Positions 1 to 8,157 of a stretch of 52,602 bases of DNA are shown one piece after another. How positions within the stretch are numbered: the stretch's first letter is position 1; every line of letters begins with the position of its first letter. The translations under genes were made by a program, and so were the position numbers. Source of the stretch: a virus. The notes beneath the pieces were generated by a model. It was not told the DNA's origin, made no database searches, and worked only from the letters and a program-made list of their open reading frames with translations. The stretch spans positions 1-52,602 of IMG/VR virus record IMGVR_UViG_3300001683_000042; one strand, written 5' to 3'.

Positions 1-8
1 TATTTTTT

Positions 9-680
9 ATGCACAATAATTTGATAGCATTTTTATCATTAATAAAACAAAATAAATTACCGCAAGACGTTCAAATGGTATCCATAGGAGCATGGGACAC
101 ATCTCAATTAGATGTAAATTATTTTTTCATGTGGGATCAAGAAAAAATAGATATGTATAACAAATATACCCATGATACATTTGATTGTACTGTTAAGTAT
201 GTTGGTGCTCATTATGCATTTAATAAAAATAATAAATCTAAATACTGGGATGATTGGGCAAAAAAACGAAAACAGTATATAGATCATGGGTCTAAGGTTA
301 TGAGTTATAAACAACAACATTTATTTTTTGGTAGACCTGCTTTTAGTTTATTATCAGCAGGCAACGAATTAGGATCAGAAATAGATGGTTGGGATTTATC
401 TAAAGTTTGGATAACCCCAAGACAAGAAGAAGCATATAAGTCTGGTGCATTAGAAGATGAGCGAGCTATATTAGAAGATAGAACACCAAAAGAATATTTG
501 CAAGCTCTTAGAACTATTTTAGGTAGATTAACACACCGGCGTTGGTTAAATGATGTTTTTTGTGAGTATGCTTATGATTTAATTGATCAATATAAATGGT
601 TAGATCATGTAGGTGAATTGCGGGACTCAGATATAAAAGAGTCCCGCCAATATATAGAAAGTATAACTACTATGTTTTAA
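9..680 (+). CDS. Unrecognised protein, possibly 5'-truncated
   Basis: I do not recognise this 223-residue protein. The reading frame stays open to the left edge of the window, and no ribosome-binding site can be seen before the ATG, so the true start may lie outside. The product looks soluble: it is rich in Asp, Lys, Tyr and Trp, with no signal peptide or membrane segment. The C-terminal third looks helical, with a basic LTHRRW patch. It is the only + strand gene before the long minus block, and its stop overlaps by four bases the stop of the convergent gene at 677-1291. It could be the tail end of a larger phage gene. No function is assigned. Confidence 0.6.
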   Translation: MHNNLIAFLSLIKQNKLPQDVQMVSIGAWDTSQLDVNYFFMWDQEKIDMYNKYTHDTFDCTVKYVGAHYAFNKNNKSKYWDDWAKKRKQYIDHGSKVMSYKQQHLFFGRPAFSLLSAGNELGSEIDGWDLSKVWITPRQEEAYKSGALEDERAILEDRTPKEYLQALRTILGRLTHRRWLNDVFCEYAYDLIDQYKWLDHVGELRDSDIKESRQYIESITTMF

Positions 681-1291
681 AGTCCAGAACCTGGATCGTC
701 AACATCATACGTCGCTTTTATTCTGGCTGCCTTAGTCGCCGCAATACCTGCCTCTGTATCTGTTCCAGCCGCAACATCTTTATATGACTCCGCTAATGGA
801 CAAGTCCACTCTTGCGGGCCAGGCCAATCATCAGGATGTTTTCTTGCTACTAATGCGTCTTTAATTAATTGTTCGTGTTCGCCGGATTTAGTTCGACATT
901 CAGCTCTGTCTGCTAGTGCGGCAACAACGTCAGCATGAGTCCAATCACCTGCGGCGGTGTCTAATGCTTTTTCTAATTTCCAGCCAGATTCATTAAATCT
1001 AGCCTGTGCTTCTGCTTTTATTTGTTCGGCGGCTGCTAAAAATTGTGACACACGACCCGGCCAAACATCTGTTTCCCATAGTCTATCTAATTCTATTTTA
1101 ACTGCGTCATCAGTCCAGCCAGGAAATCTATCAAATATAATAACCGGATCTTCTGATTTATTAATGCCGAATCTAGATGGCAAAGTTAGGTCCTGTCCTT
1201 CTTGGCTATGTAAGTGTGCAGGTAAATCAAATTCGCCGTCGTCATGAATTTGTTTTCCTATATTTTTTGTATCAAAGTCTATTTTTGCCAT
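677..1291 (-). CDS. Unrecognised GC-richer protein at the end of the tail-fibre block
   Basis: This 204-residue acidic protein has no family I recognise. It starts at an ATG with AAGGA about 8 bases upstream. The N-terminal half has short acidic and Trp-containing stretches (FPGWTDDAVKIELDRLWE), followed by an Ala/Glu-rich helical segment around residues 80-130. It lies directly downstream of four tandem fibre genes, the place where many phages keep a tail-fibre assembly chaperone, so that role is possible, but only from position. Its base composition is visibly richer in G+C (gcc, gcg and cgc codons) than its neighbours, which hints at separate acquisition. Two late-promoter-like boxes sit in the 82-bp gap upstream, so it may be transcribed on its own. 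Confidence 0.65.
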   Translation of the reverse strand: MAKIDFDTKNIGKQIHDDGEFDLPAHLHSQEGQDLTLPSRFGINKSEDPVIIFDRFPGWTDDAVKIELDRLWETDVWPGRVSQFLAAAEQIKAEAQARFNESGWKLEKALDTAAGDWTHADVVAALADRAECRTKSGEHEQLIKDALVARKHPDDWPGPQEWTCPLAESYKDVAAGTDTEAGIAATKAARIKATYDVDDPGSGL

Positions 1292-1314
1292 TTGTAATCC
1301 TTTTACTTACAATA

Positions 1315-1322
1315 TATTTATC
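1315..1322 (-). promoter_or_regulatory. Late-promoter-like box GATAAATA
   Basis: On the minus strand this reads GATAAATA, one mismatch from the T4 late box TATAAATA read by gp55. It is 23 bases upstream of the start of the 677-1291 gene. A second, exact box lies about 40 bases further upstream. Confidence 0.4.
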
Positions 1323-1357
1323 ATTTGCAATTCGATGCAATGCAAAGTTCTTTTATA

Positions 1358-1365
1358 TATTTATA
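1358..1365 (-). promoter_or_regulatory. Late-promoter box TATAAATA
   Basis: This is an exact minus-strand TATAAATA, the T4 late promoter consensus. It lies in the gap between the fibre gene ending at 1374 and the gene starting at 1291, so it would drive the latter with a leader of about 60 bases. A late sigma factor (gp55) is encoded elsewhere in the window. Confidence 0.55.
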
Positions 1366-1373
1366 CCTTTCAT

Positions 1374-3320
1374 TCAGAAGATCGGCACCACAGTTGGATA
1401 GTTTGTTGTATGTGCCATTATATCCAAATGACGACCTACATTATTATTCTTCCATGCCGCCTGTGTACCATCATGCGGCGCAACTTGATACCAAATATAA
1501 CCCTCGTGTGCAGTTCCAGAATCCCAATTATCTCCTCGATGAACATAAAAATCTTCTTCTCCAAACGCTACTACTTGCCAACCATGGGTAGTATCATCCG
1601 CTTGTTCTCCTTGGGCCCATGCACTATTCTTTTTATCAATAATCCAACTTTTTATACCACATCCTAATCCATAATATTGAGTAAACATATATACTAGTTG
1701 TTTATTTCTACTCATTACAATTCGTTGCCCATACGGTCCTGAATCTCTTCCATATGTTGTACCATTTAAAGTATGTGAATCTAATGTTGTAAACGTACCA
1801 ATAGTAACCAAACAGGCTTTAATTTCCATTCCGGTTCCTCCAGTACCAGTATTATCTATTGTAACAACAGGATGAGGTTCAACACTATAATCATAATGAC
1901 TACCACCATCAACTACAGTTGTACTCGTTCCCCTTCCCTTTGTTACTGTAACAGTACCTGTTGCTTTTGTTCCGGCAACATCTGTTGGATTTGCAATAGT
2001 AATAGTCGGAGCCGAAAGATATCCTTTACCTGGTTTAGTAATAATAAGACGATATACTTTATTGCTTGGTTGGTCGCCGGTTACTTGGGTTGATTTATCT
2101 CGCCATGTATTGTCTATTATTCCTAAGTTAAAGCTAATATTTAAATTCATCATAGTAGCATAAACTTGACCATCATCTGTCATGGTAAATTTACCAGATC
2201 GTTGTGATTCTGCGTATGAAGAATTAAATCCTGTTCCCCAGGTAAAATATATATAAACTGCATTTTCTTCTTTTAATACATCTTCTAATGCAGTTAATCT
2301 ATCTATTTTAGGAACATTAGTATAAACTTTCATAATGAAACTCGCAATACCTTCTGTTAATTGATTAGCAACCGTAAGTTCTTGTCTTGTTTTATTGTAA
2401 GTTAATGTTCCATATCCCGATAGAGGCTTGGTACCTGGGTCTTCATTGTACGTAATTTCAAACATAGAAGGCGAACCTCTATGTTCATACATAAACCACG
2501 AATCGTGACTTGCCCATGTTACATGGGTACCAGGCATCCATTTTTCTCTTAAATGAACATAATGCCCTTGATATTTCATATAAGTTTGTCTATGGTCTAA
2601 ATCACACGAACCTACCTCAATATTTTCATATCTAAATGCGTTTCCATAATCATGAAATCGTTCTGTTGGCATAGCCCCATGGCCTATTTTAATTCTATAA
2701 TGTCCGACTTCACCTACAGCATCTGTTCTACTTGGGTGTTGTTCGCCTGTGCTTGTATTGCCTGTGGTAGCATGACATTGAGTTTTTAACCAACAATGAT
2801 TATTATGAGCACCCCAATTTTTATGGTGGCCAGAATATAGACCTGTTGTGTCTCCGCCATCTCCACCTGTATACCAATGGGAGCCTTGTGATTTATATGC
2901 TCTGCGTTCATATGGTCTAAAATATTGATCATAGGTAATACTTCCACCAGTATAATTACTATGAGCACTCCATATAGCAAATTGAGGTTTTGCTTCGTCG
3001 CGTGTCCCTTTGTAATTTTGATAGTTTGTATAAACACCCATTTCTCCGTCGGATCGTGTTTGTTGTTCTCTATGAATTCCGCCACCTAATGGTGAGACTT
3101 CCGAAGTAGATGTAGATTGAGTGGCTCGTTCTCTATCAAGTCCACCTTCATTTAACTCAGCATTTTCTAAATTAACTCTACCTTTATAACTTTCTTTGGG
3201 ATTAGATTCTATTTGATCTAATGCTTTAGCCAAAAAGCTAACATTTGAGGCAGTAGAAGTAGATGCTAAGTCATATACTCTATCTATCAATTTTTGTTTT
3301 ATATTGTTGAAAGTTGCCAT
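1374..3320 (-). CDS. Tail-fibre/adhesin-like protein, paralogue 1 of 4
   Basis: This 648-residue protein belongs to a family of four tandem genes in this window. The N terminus carries a short helical motif (KQKLIDRVYDLA, then FLAKALDQI) like that at the start of many marine phage fibre proteins. The middle is rich in His, Trp, Tyr, Gly and Asn, with NNHCW and TQCH stretches and a GEVGHYRIKIG segment shared with the other copies. The C-terminal third holds VMSRNKQLVYMF, GLGCGIKSWII and a terminal TNYPTVVPIF. It is the longest copy; around residues 410-490 it has an extra Thr/Gly-rich beta region (SAPTITIANPTDVAGTKATG) that the others lack. RBS is AAGGA. It is probably a receptor-binding fibre or fibre-tip protein, inferred from context and composition. 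Confidence 0.7.
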   Translation of the reverse strand: MATFNNIKQKLIDRVYDLASTSTASNVSFLAKALDQIESNPKESYKGRVNLENAELNEGGLDRERATQSTSTSEVSPLGGGIHREQQTRSDGEMGVYTNYQNYKGTRDEAKPQFAIWSAHSNYTGGSITYDQYFRPYERRAYKSQGSHWYTGGDGGDTTGLYSGHHKNWGAHNNHCWLKTQCHATTGNTSTGEQHPSRTDAVGEVGHYRIKIGHGAMPTERFHDYGNAFRYENIEVGSCDLDHRQTYMKYQGHYVHLREKWMPGTHVTWASHDSWFMYEHRGSPSMFEITYNEDPGTKPLSGYGTLTYNKTRQELTVANQLTEGIASFIMKVYTNVPKIDRLTALEDVLKEENAVYIYFTWGTGFNSSYAESQRSGKFTMTDDGQVYATMMNLNISFNLGIIDNTWRDKSTQVTGDQPSNKVYRLIITKPGKGYLSAPTITIANPTDVAGTKATGTVTVTKGRGTSTTVVDGGSHYDYSVEPHPVVTIDNTGTGGTGMEIKACLVTIGTFTTLDSHTLNGTTYGRDSGPYGQRIVMSRNKQLVYMFTQYYGLGCGIKSWIIDKKNSAWAQGEQADDTTHGWQVVAFGEEDFYVHRGDNWDSGTAHEGYIWYQVAPHDGTQAAWKNNNVGRHLDIMAHTTNYPTVVPIF

Positions 3321-3331
3321 TTATTTTCCTT

Positions 3332-5149
3332 TTATATAATTGGTATCAATGTTGGATATGTTGTATAATGAGGAACAGTTGACGCCATTGCTCTTGACAT
3401 TTCAGTTCGCATCCATGTACCTGTATTATGGTCTTGTCTCATAAGATATAATCGATACGATGCGTCTGGTCCGTGTTTATTACGAGCATAACTAGCAACA
3501 AATCCTTCTTCACCAAATGGACCCCATTGACATCCATCTGATGTCTGTCGAACATACCATGCAATTTGATGTCTACTAAATCGTCTATCTATAATCCATG
3601 CAGACATACCGCAACCATAATTATAATATGGTGATTGCAAAATAACATTTCTATGATTTCTACTCATAATGTTAACATGGCCACATCCTGCAGATGTACC
3701 ACCTGGATGAGTTCCGCCTGCTTCTCTTCCATAAATATCATTACAATAATGATAATCCACTACGTCGGTTCTATTATCATACCCTATCACATCTTCATTT
3801 AAATATTCATCTTGGTTTTTATAACCTGCCATTGCCGCGTGTTTGTTCCAAACAGGAATAAAACCATCAGCATAATAATCATCATCAGTTACACCATCTA
3901 CAGTATATCTATTACATCTATGTAAAGAATGGCATGTACTATGAGTGATACTCCAATAAATATCACCAGTATCTACCATTACAATTTTCATACCTTCTCT
4001 ACCTTCTGCTCGTTGACCTGGATCATAAAGGGTTTGTGCAAATACAGATCGTCCTTGTATACCATATTCTAGACTATATCCGTGATCACTTGTAGGAGTG
4101 TAAGTACCTCGAGCGCCACCATCTTCCATTCTAGTTTGCATTGTTGCTGATGTAGCATTATCTAATGCAACATTTATATCAGTAGATAAATTAATATCAG
4201 GTACATTTTTATAAATTTTTGTATCAAAATAATAACCAGTACTGCCTTCCTGGTCTGTAACGGCATTATTTCTGTTTAAAACTGCTAATTCTTTACGCTC
4301 TGCATTATGTGTTAAGGAACCGTATGCGGCAGAATCCCCATTTACAGTAGCTTTTTGAGAATAATCTAAGTTAGCCGCTCCCGGCAAAATCTTTTTATTT
4401 CGTAATCTAATAGATTGATTTTGATATATTAGATATGTATATTTGTCTGTTGGTTCGTAGTTACCAGTTTCTACTTGTTCGTTTCTTTTTTCATGTCGCG
4501 GCCCAATACCACTTGATTGGTTATTTTCATTATTCCAAAAATTAACTGCCAAGCATGCCGCCGGCCCGCCTAAAATTAAATTACTATTACCATGCGGACC
4601 ACATGTATCTGCACCATTATTATAACAATGACTACTACTTGTAGTACCAGCAGTATTAAAATAACAATTATTACCATTCCAAGAAAAACATGCACTTCGT
4701 TGTCCTGTTGACCAAGGTCCCCACATTCCACCAGTTTGTCCACCATAATGATGGCACCATGTCCAGGTAGAATTACCGCATGGTTCGCATTTCTCATCAT
4801 AAACTGTTACACCGCAAGACCAACTATAATGTGAAGTATAAATACCAAATTGAGCAGGTGATGAATTTCTACTGTCTTGTTGGCCACTGTTCCATCCTGG
4901 CATTGCAGTATGAGGTACTTCCTGCTGTCTTGGTCGTATTCCATAACAATCAGGACCTGTACCATCAGTATATGTATCTTCTTTAACTTTTTTGTTTAAC
5001 ACTTCTAGCGATTTAGATAGGTATGTTAAATCTTTTACTGTAGTACTAGAATCAGCACCTAATGTATTAATTTTATCAATTAATTTTTGTTTGACTATAG
5101 ATTCTTTTCTAGGTATTATTTCATCTACTCGTTCTTGGTTGTAATTCAT
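3332..5149 (-). CDS. Tail-fibre/adhesin-like protein, paralogue 2 of 4
   Basis: A 605-residue paralogue of the flanking fibre genes. It opens with a longer lead-in before the shared motif (KQKLIDKINTLGADSST, then LTYLSKSLEVLN). The central region is the most Cys-rich of the four (CGVTVYDEKCEPCGNSTW, GNNCYFN, SSHCYNNGADTCGPHG). The shared C-terminal block follows: IMSRNHRNVIL, YGCGMSAWIIDRR, GPFGEEGF and a final YPTLIPII. Only 11 bases separate it from paralogue 1, and an AAGGAAT ribosome-binding site precedes the ATG, so the four genes are likely co-transcribed. The Cys and His residues could bind metal or form disulfides; this cannot be settled by eye. A host-attachment role is inferred. Confidence 0.7.
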   Translation of the reverse strand: MNYNQERVDEIIPRKESIVKQKLIDKINTLGADSSTTVKDLTYLSKSLEVLNKKVKEDTYTDGTGPDCYGIRPRQQEVPHTAMPGWNSGQQDSRNSSPAQFGIYTSHYSWSCGVTVYDEKCEPCGNSTWTWCHHYGGQTGGMWGPWSTGQRSACFSWNGNNCYFNTAGTTSSSHCYNNGADTCGPHGNSNLILGGPAACLAVNFWNNENNQSSGIGPRHEKRNEQVETGNYEPTDKYTYLIYQNQSIRLRNKKILPGAANLDYSQKATVNGDSAAYGSLTHNAERKELAVLNRNNAVTDQEGSTGYYFDTKIYKNVPDINLSTDINVALDNATSATMQTRMEDGGARGTYTPTSDHGYSLEYGIQGRSVFAQTLYDPGQRAEGREGMKIVMVDTGDIYWSITHSTCHSLHRCNRYTVDGVTDDDYYADGFIPVWNKHAAMAGYKNQDEYLNEDVIGYDNRTDVVDYHYCNDIYGREAGGTHPGGTSAGCGHVNIMSRNHRNVILQSPYYNYGCGMSAWIIDRRFSRHQIAWYVRQTSDGCQWGPFGEEGFVASYARNKHGPDASYRLYLMRQDHNTGTWMRTEMSRAMASTVPHYTTYPTLIPII

Positions 5150-5161
5150 TTTTTATATTCC

Positions 5162-6586
5162 TTAATAATTCATTGGTACTAAGCACGGATAATTTGTTGT
5201 CCACCAGCCGTTATTATCTATTTGGCCGCCTGTGTCTGTTTCTACCCATGATCCGTCTGTTTCTTTTTGTATAAAACATATCACGGATTGAGCTCCTGGC
5301 CAATCCCAGTTATGATTTCGTGATATTACAAATCCTTTATCACCATATGGTCCTACCTGAGCACCATGAGTTGTGGTTAGCCAATTATATCCATTTGCAA
5401 AAGAATTTCTGTCTTTACTAACAATATAACTTATCATACCTTTTTGATACTGATGATAGCTAACAAATAGATATACATTTTTCTTATCTCTACTTTGAAC
5501 TAACATGTGTCCGTGCCCACCACTTTGTGCCTGACCATAATTAGTAGAATGCACCGCTGTTTGATTATGGGTACCATAAGTAAGAGTTGTATCACCGGCA
5601 TCTCTTGTTAATTTTACAATATGAAGATACGCAGTGGGCTCATGTGTTGTTACGTACATTGATCCATCATCACATAATACAATTTTATTATTTTCGTATG
5701 TTTCTAAATCGCCCGAATTATATCCATCAGCATGTACATAATCTAATGATACAGAGCCAGCTTCTGCCGCAGTTAAAACAGCACTTAAATCTGTTTTTCG
5801 ATTTATTTCTGGTATAGTTTTATAAATTTTTACAGTAAATGTACTTGATGATAATTGTCTGTTAAGAACAACCAATTCTGCGAGTGATTTATTATAAGAA
5901 ACACCACCTCGATTACTGTTAGTATTATTGGCGGTATTATGTGAGCTTAGTGACGTATGATCATGTGCTAAATGCCGCAAACGTAACTCTACAGTTTGGT
6001 CTTTATATTTTAAATAACATTCTCTGTCATCTAATTCTGCATTACCTGCATAAAAATTTTCAGTTCTATAATTATCCCCCGCTTCCCCGGCTCTAATGGA
6101 TTCTAATGCTCGATAACCACCAATCATTCTATAATGACCTAACTCACCTACAGATGTAGTACCATTTATATAACATTCTGCTCCGGACGGGCAGTGATCA
6201 TTACATCTATAATAACAATTATTGTCTGCCCATTGTTCTTTGAATCCTCCACAATAAACACCATTCCATCCTCCATCGGCAGTATCTTCATAACTACTAT
6301 GCCAATATCCTCGCATTCTAATTGGATATGCAAATTCATCTACAACTGTCATTCCGCCACCATGACTGTGATGTGAAGACCATATTCCATATTCTGGTCT
6401 AGTATTTCGATAATGATAATCTGGTGGAGGCTTAATTGGAGTACTTTCATCTACCCCTGTGTTAACGGTAGTTAATGCATCTGTTAAGAGTATAGTATCG
6501 GATGCATCCGTGGATGCAGTTTCGGCTAATACTTGTATTCTATCTAATACTGCATCTTTTGCTTGTTTAATTGTTTCATTACTCAT
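5162..6586 (-). CDS. Tail-fibre/adhesin-like protein, paralogue 3 of 4
   Basis: The shortest copy at 474 residues. Shared landmarks appear in order: an N-terminal helix (KDAVLDRIQVLAETAST), YGIWSSHHSHGGG, the NNCYYRCNDHCPSG cluster, SVGELGHYRMIGG, a VVLNRQL segment matching AVLNRNN in paralogue 2, VQSRDKKNVYLF, YQKGMISYIVSKD, GPYGDKGFVISRNHNWDW and a terminal NYPCLVPMNY. RBS is AAGGTG. Compared with paralogues 1 and 2 it lacks inserted loops rather than ends, which suggests a common scaffold with variable loops. A fibre role is inferred from family resemblance and from its place beside a giant fibre gene. Confidence 0.7.
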   Translation of the reverse strand: MSNETIKQAKDAVLDRIQVLAETASTDASDTILLTDALTTVNTGVDESTPIKPPPDYHYRNTRPEYGIWSSHHSHGGGMTVVDEFAYPIRMRGYWHSSYEDTADGGWNGVYCGGFKEQWADNNCYYRCNDHCPSGAECYINGTTSVGELGHYRMIGGYRALESIRAGEAGDNYRTENFYAGNAELDDRECYLKYKDQTVELRLRHLAHDHTSLSSHNTANNTNSNRGGVSYNKSLAELVVLNRQLSSSTFTVKIYKTIPEINRKTDLSAVLTAAEAGSVSLDYVHADGYNSGDLETYENNKIVLCDDGSMYVTTHEPTAYLHIVKLTRDAGDTTLTYGTHNQTAVHSTNYGQAQSGGHGHMLVQSRDKKNVYLFVSYHQYQKGMISYIVSKDRNSFANGYNWLTTTHGAQVGPYGDKGFVISRNHNWDWPGAQSVICFIQKETDGSWVETDTGGQIDNNGWWTTNYPCLVPMNY

Positions 6587-6598
6587 AGTTAAATCACC

Positions 6599-8146
6599 TT
6601 AATATGTTAAACCGTCTTTATGTAAAGGAACCACAGCCGGATATTGTGTACTATGTCCTTGCGAATCCATTTGAGCACCTACCCAATAAGACTCAAAATG
6701 TCCTTTTGGATTTTGATATGCTATTCTTGATGTTTTATTAAGACCGCCCCAGTCATTCCAATCTTGGGCATGATGTATATAAAAATCTGCATCTCTAAAT
6801 GGACTTATTTGTATGCCATGTGATGTTTGTTGACTCCATAATTCAGGATATTCTCTTGATGTATCTCTTGAAATAATCCAGCCACACATTCCTGAACCAT
6901 AAAAATAAAATGGCCCATACATACATACATTTCTTTTATTTCTACTTTGAACAATTCTTACACCTGCGGCTTTATTGTCATGAGCACCATAACAATTGCT
7001 ACAACGTTGTGTTTGTCTTGTTTCAAATCTTATTGCCCTGTCATCTCGTTGTCTAACCAATCTTGCTAATGTATAAGAGTTATATGGATTTTGAGTTATT
7101 ACAAAAATAGATCCATTATCAACTAAAGTACATTTTTGTTGCCAATGTGAACCTTTATAATTAGTATTCATACCATAAACCCAATTAAAGTATAAATTTT
7201 TTGCAGTTTTATCGTCTAATACTTTTTCTAAGTTGGTTGCACCATCAATTTGTTGAATACCATAATACATTCTTACCCGATGTCTATTCATTTGGTTGCC
7301 GTCCAAGGCGTCCATTTGTCCACCGTTTGTAATAGCATTCCAATAACTGCTATTTGTGCTTGATAAATGATGGCTTGCATAATCCATTACAGGTTGAGCA
7401 GGATTAATAAAACATGCTTCTTTACGTTTTCTATTAAATGAAGTACAACCATAATTGTTACCTGTTTGTCCAGGTATATGTTTGGTTGATGTTGCTGAGG
7501 CTCTACCATGTTCTGTCATAAATCTATTAACAATGGCGGCTTGATTATGAATATAGTTAACATAGTATCTATTATCACGAACTTCCCAGGATCCAATTTT
7601 GGAATTCTCTAATTGTCTAAAATCACCTAAGTGAGAATGATAATAACCTATATGACCACCTTCTCCCATTTTAAGTCTAAAATGGCCAAGTTCACCTACT
7701 GCATCTGTTCCATTAATATAACAATGATGTTGATGTGAGTGACATGTAGTATCTAACCAACAATGATTTCCACCATATGCGTATGCTTCTGTTGATCCCC
7801 AACCATGGTGTCCAAAAAGTCCGTCTACACCACCATTATAACAATGATACCCCATAAAATGGGTATTATCGTAAATATCCAAATTACTATCATATATAAT
7901 AGATCCACCGCCTTCATGACTATGATTGTGCTGTCTACCACACCAAATAACAAATTCTGCATCTCGTTCAAAATATAACTCGTTTGATCCTCTCGGATGT
8001 TGGGAAAATATTCTATCTTCAGGAATTACCTCTTGCACATTATTAATTGCTTTAGCAAGTTGAGATACCTCTGTTGCGTTTGCAGTTACCACTTTACTAT
8101 CTATTTGATCTAATAATGTTTGTTTTGTTGTTGTACCTGTTGCCAT
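6599..8146 (-). CDS. Tail-fibre/adhesin-like protein, paralogue 4 of 4
   Basis: This 515-residue member is the first of the four to be transcribed and lies 11 bases downstream of the 2024-residue fibre gene. The N terminus (KQTLLDQIDSKVVTANATE, then SQLAKAINNVQ) is the clearest match to the lead motif seen in marine phage fibres. It contains FVIWCGRQHNHSHEGGG, NHCWLDTTCHSHQHHCYIN, AVGELGHFRLKMG, VQSRNKRNVCMYG, YGSGMCGWIISRD and QYPAVVPLHKDG. The histidine clusters recall the metal-binding HxH motifs in the T4 gp37 fibre tip, though that is only an analogy. An AAAGGAT ribosome-binding site is present. Likely a fibre tip or adhesin. Confidence 0.7.
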   Translation of the reverse strand: MATGTTTKQTLLDQIDSKVVTANATEVSQLAKAINNVQEVIPEDRIFSQHPRGSNELYFERDAEFVIWCGRQHNHSHEGGGSIIYDSNLDIYDNTHFMGYHCYNGGVDGLFGHHGWGSTEAYAYGGNHCWLDTTCHSHQHHCYINGTDAVGELGHFRLKMGEGGHIGYYHSHLGDFRQLENSKIGSWEVRDNRYYVNYIHNQAAIVNRFMTEHGRASATSTKHIPGQTGNNYGCTSFNRKRKEACFINPAQPVMDYASHHLSSTNSSYWNAITNGGQMDALDGNQMNRHRVRMYYGIQQIDGATNLEKVLDDKTAKNLYFNWVYGMNTNYKGSHWQQKCTLVDNGSIFVITQNPYNSYTLARLVRQRDDRAIRFETRQTQRCSNCYGAHDNKAAGVRIVQSRNKRNVCMYGPFYFYGSGMCGWIISRDTSREYPELWSQQTSHGIQISPFRDADFYIHHAQDWNDWGGLNKTSRIAYQNPKGHFESYWVGAQMDSQGHSTQYPAVVPLHKDGLTY

Positions 8147-8157
8147 TTTTTATCCTT

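Noticed and set aside
4576-4800. Minus-strand hydrophobic frame inside paralogue 2
   Set aside because: It is an alternate frame of the same strand gene, without a ribosome-binding site; hydrophobicity results from the AT-rich His/Tyr codons.
1374-8146. A diversity-generating retroelement acting on the fibre genes
   Set aside because: No reverse transcriptase or template/variable repeat pair was seen in the window; elsewhere in the genome cannot be excluded.
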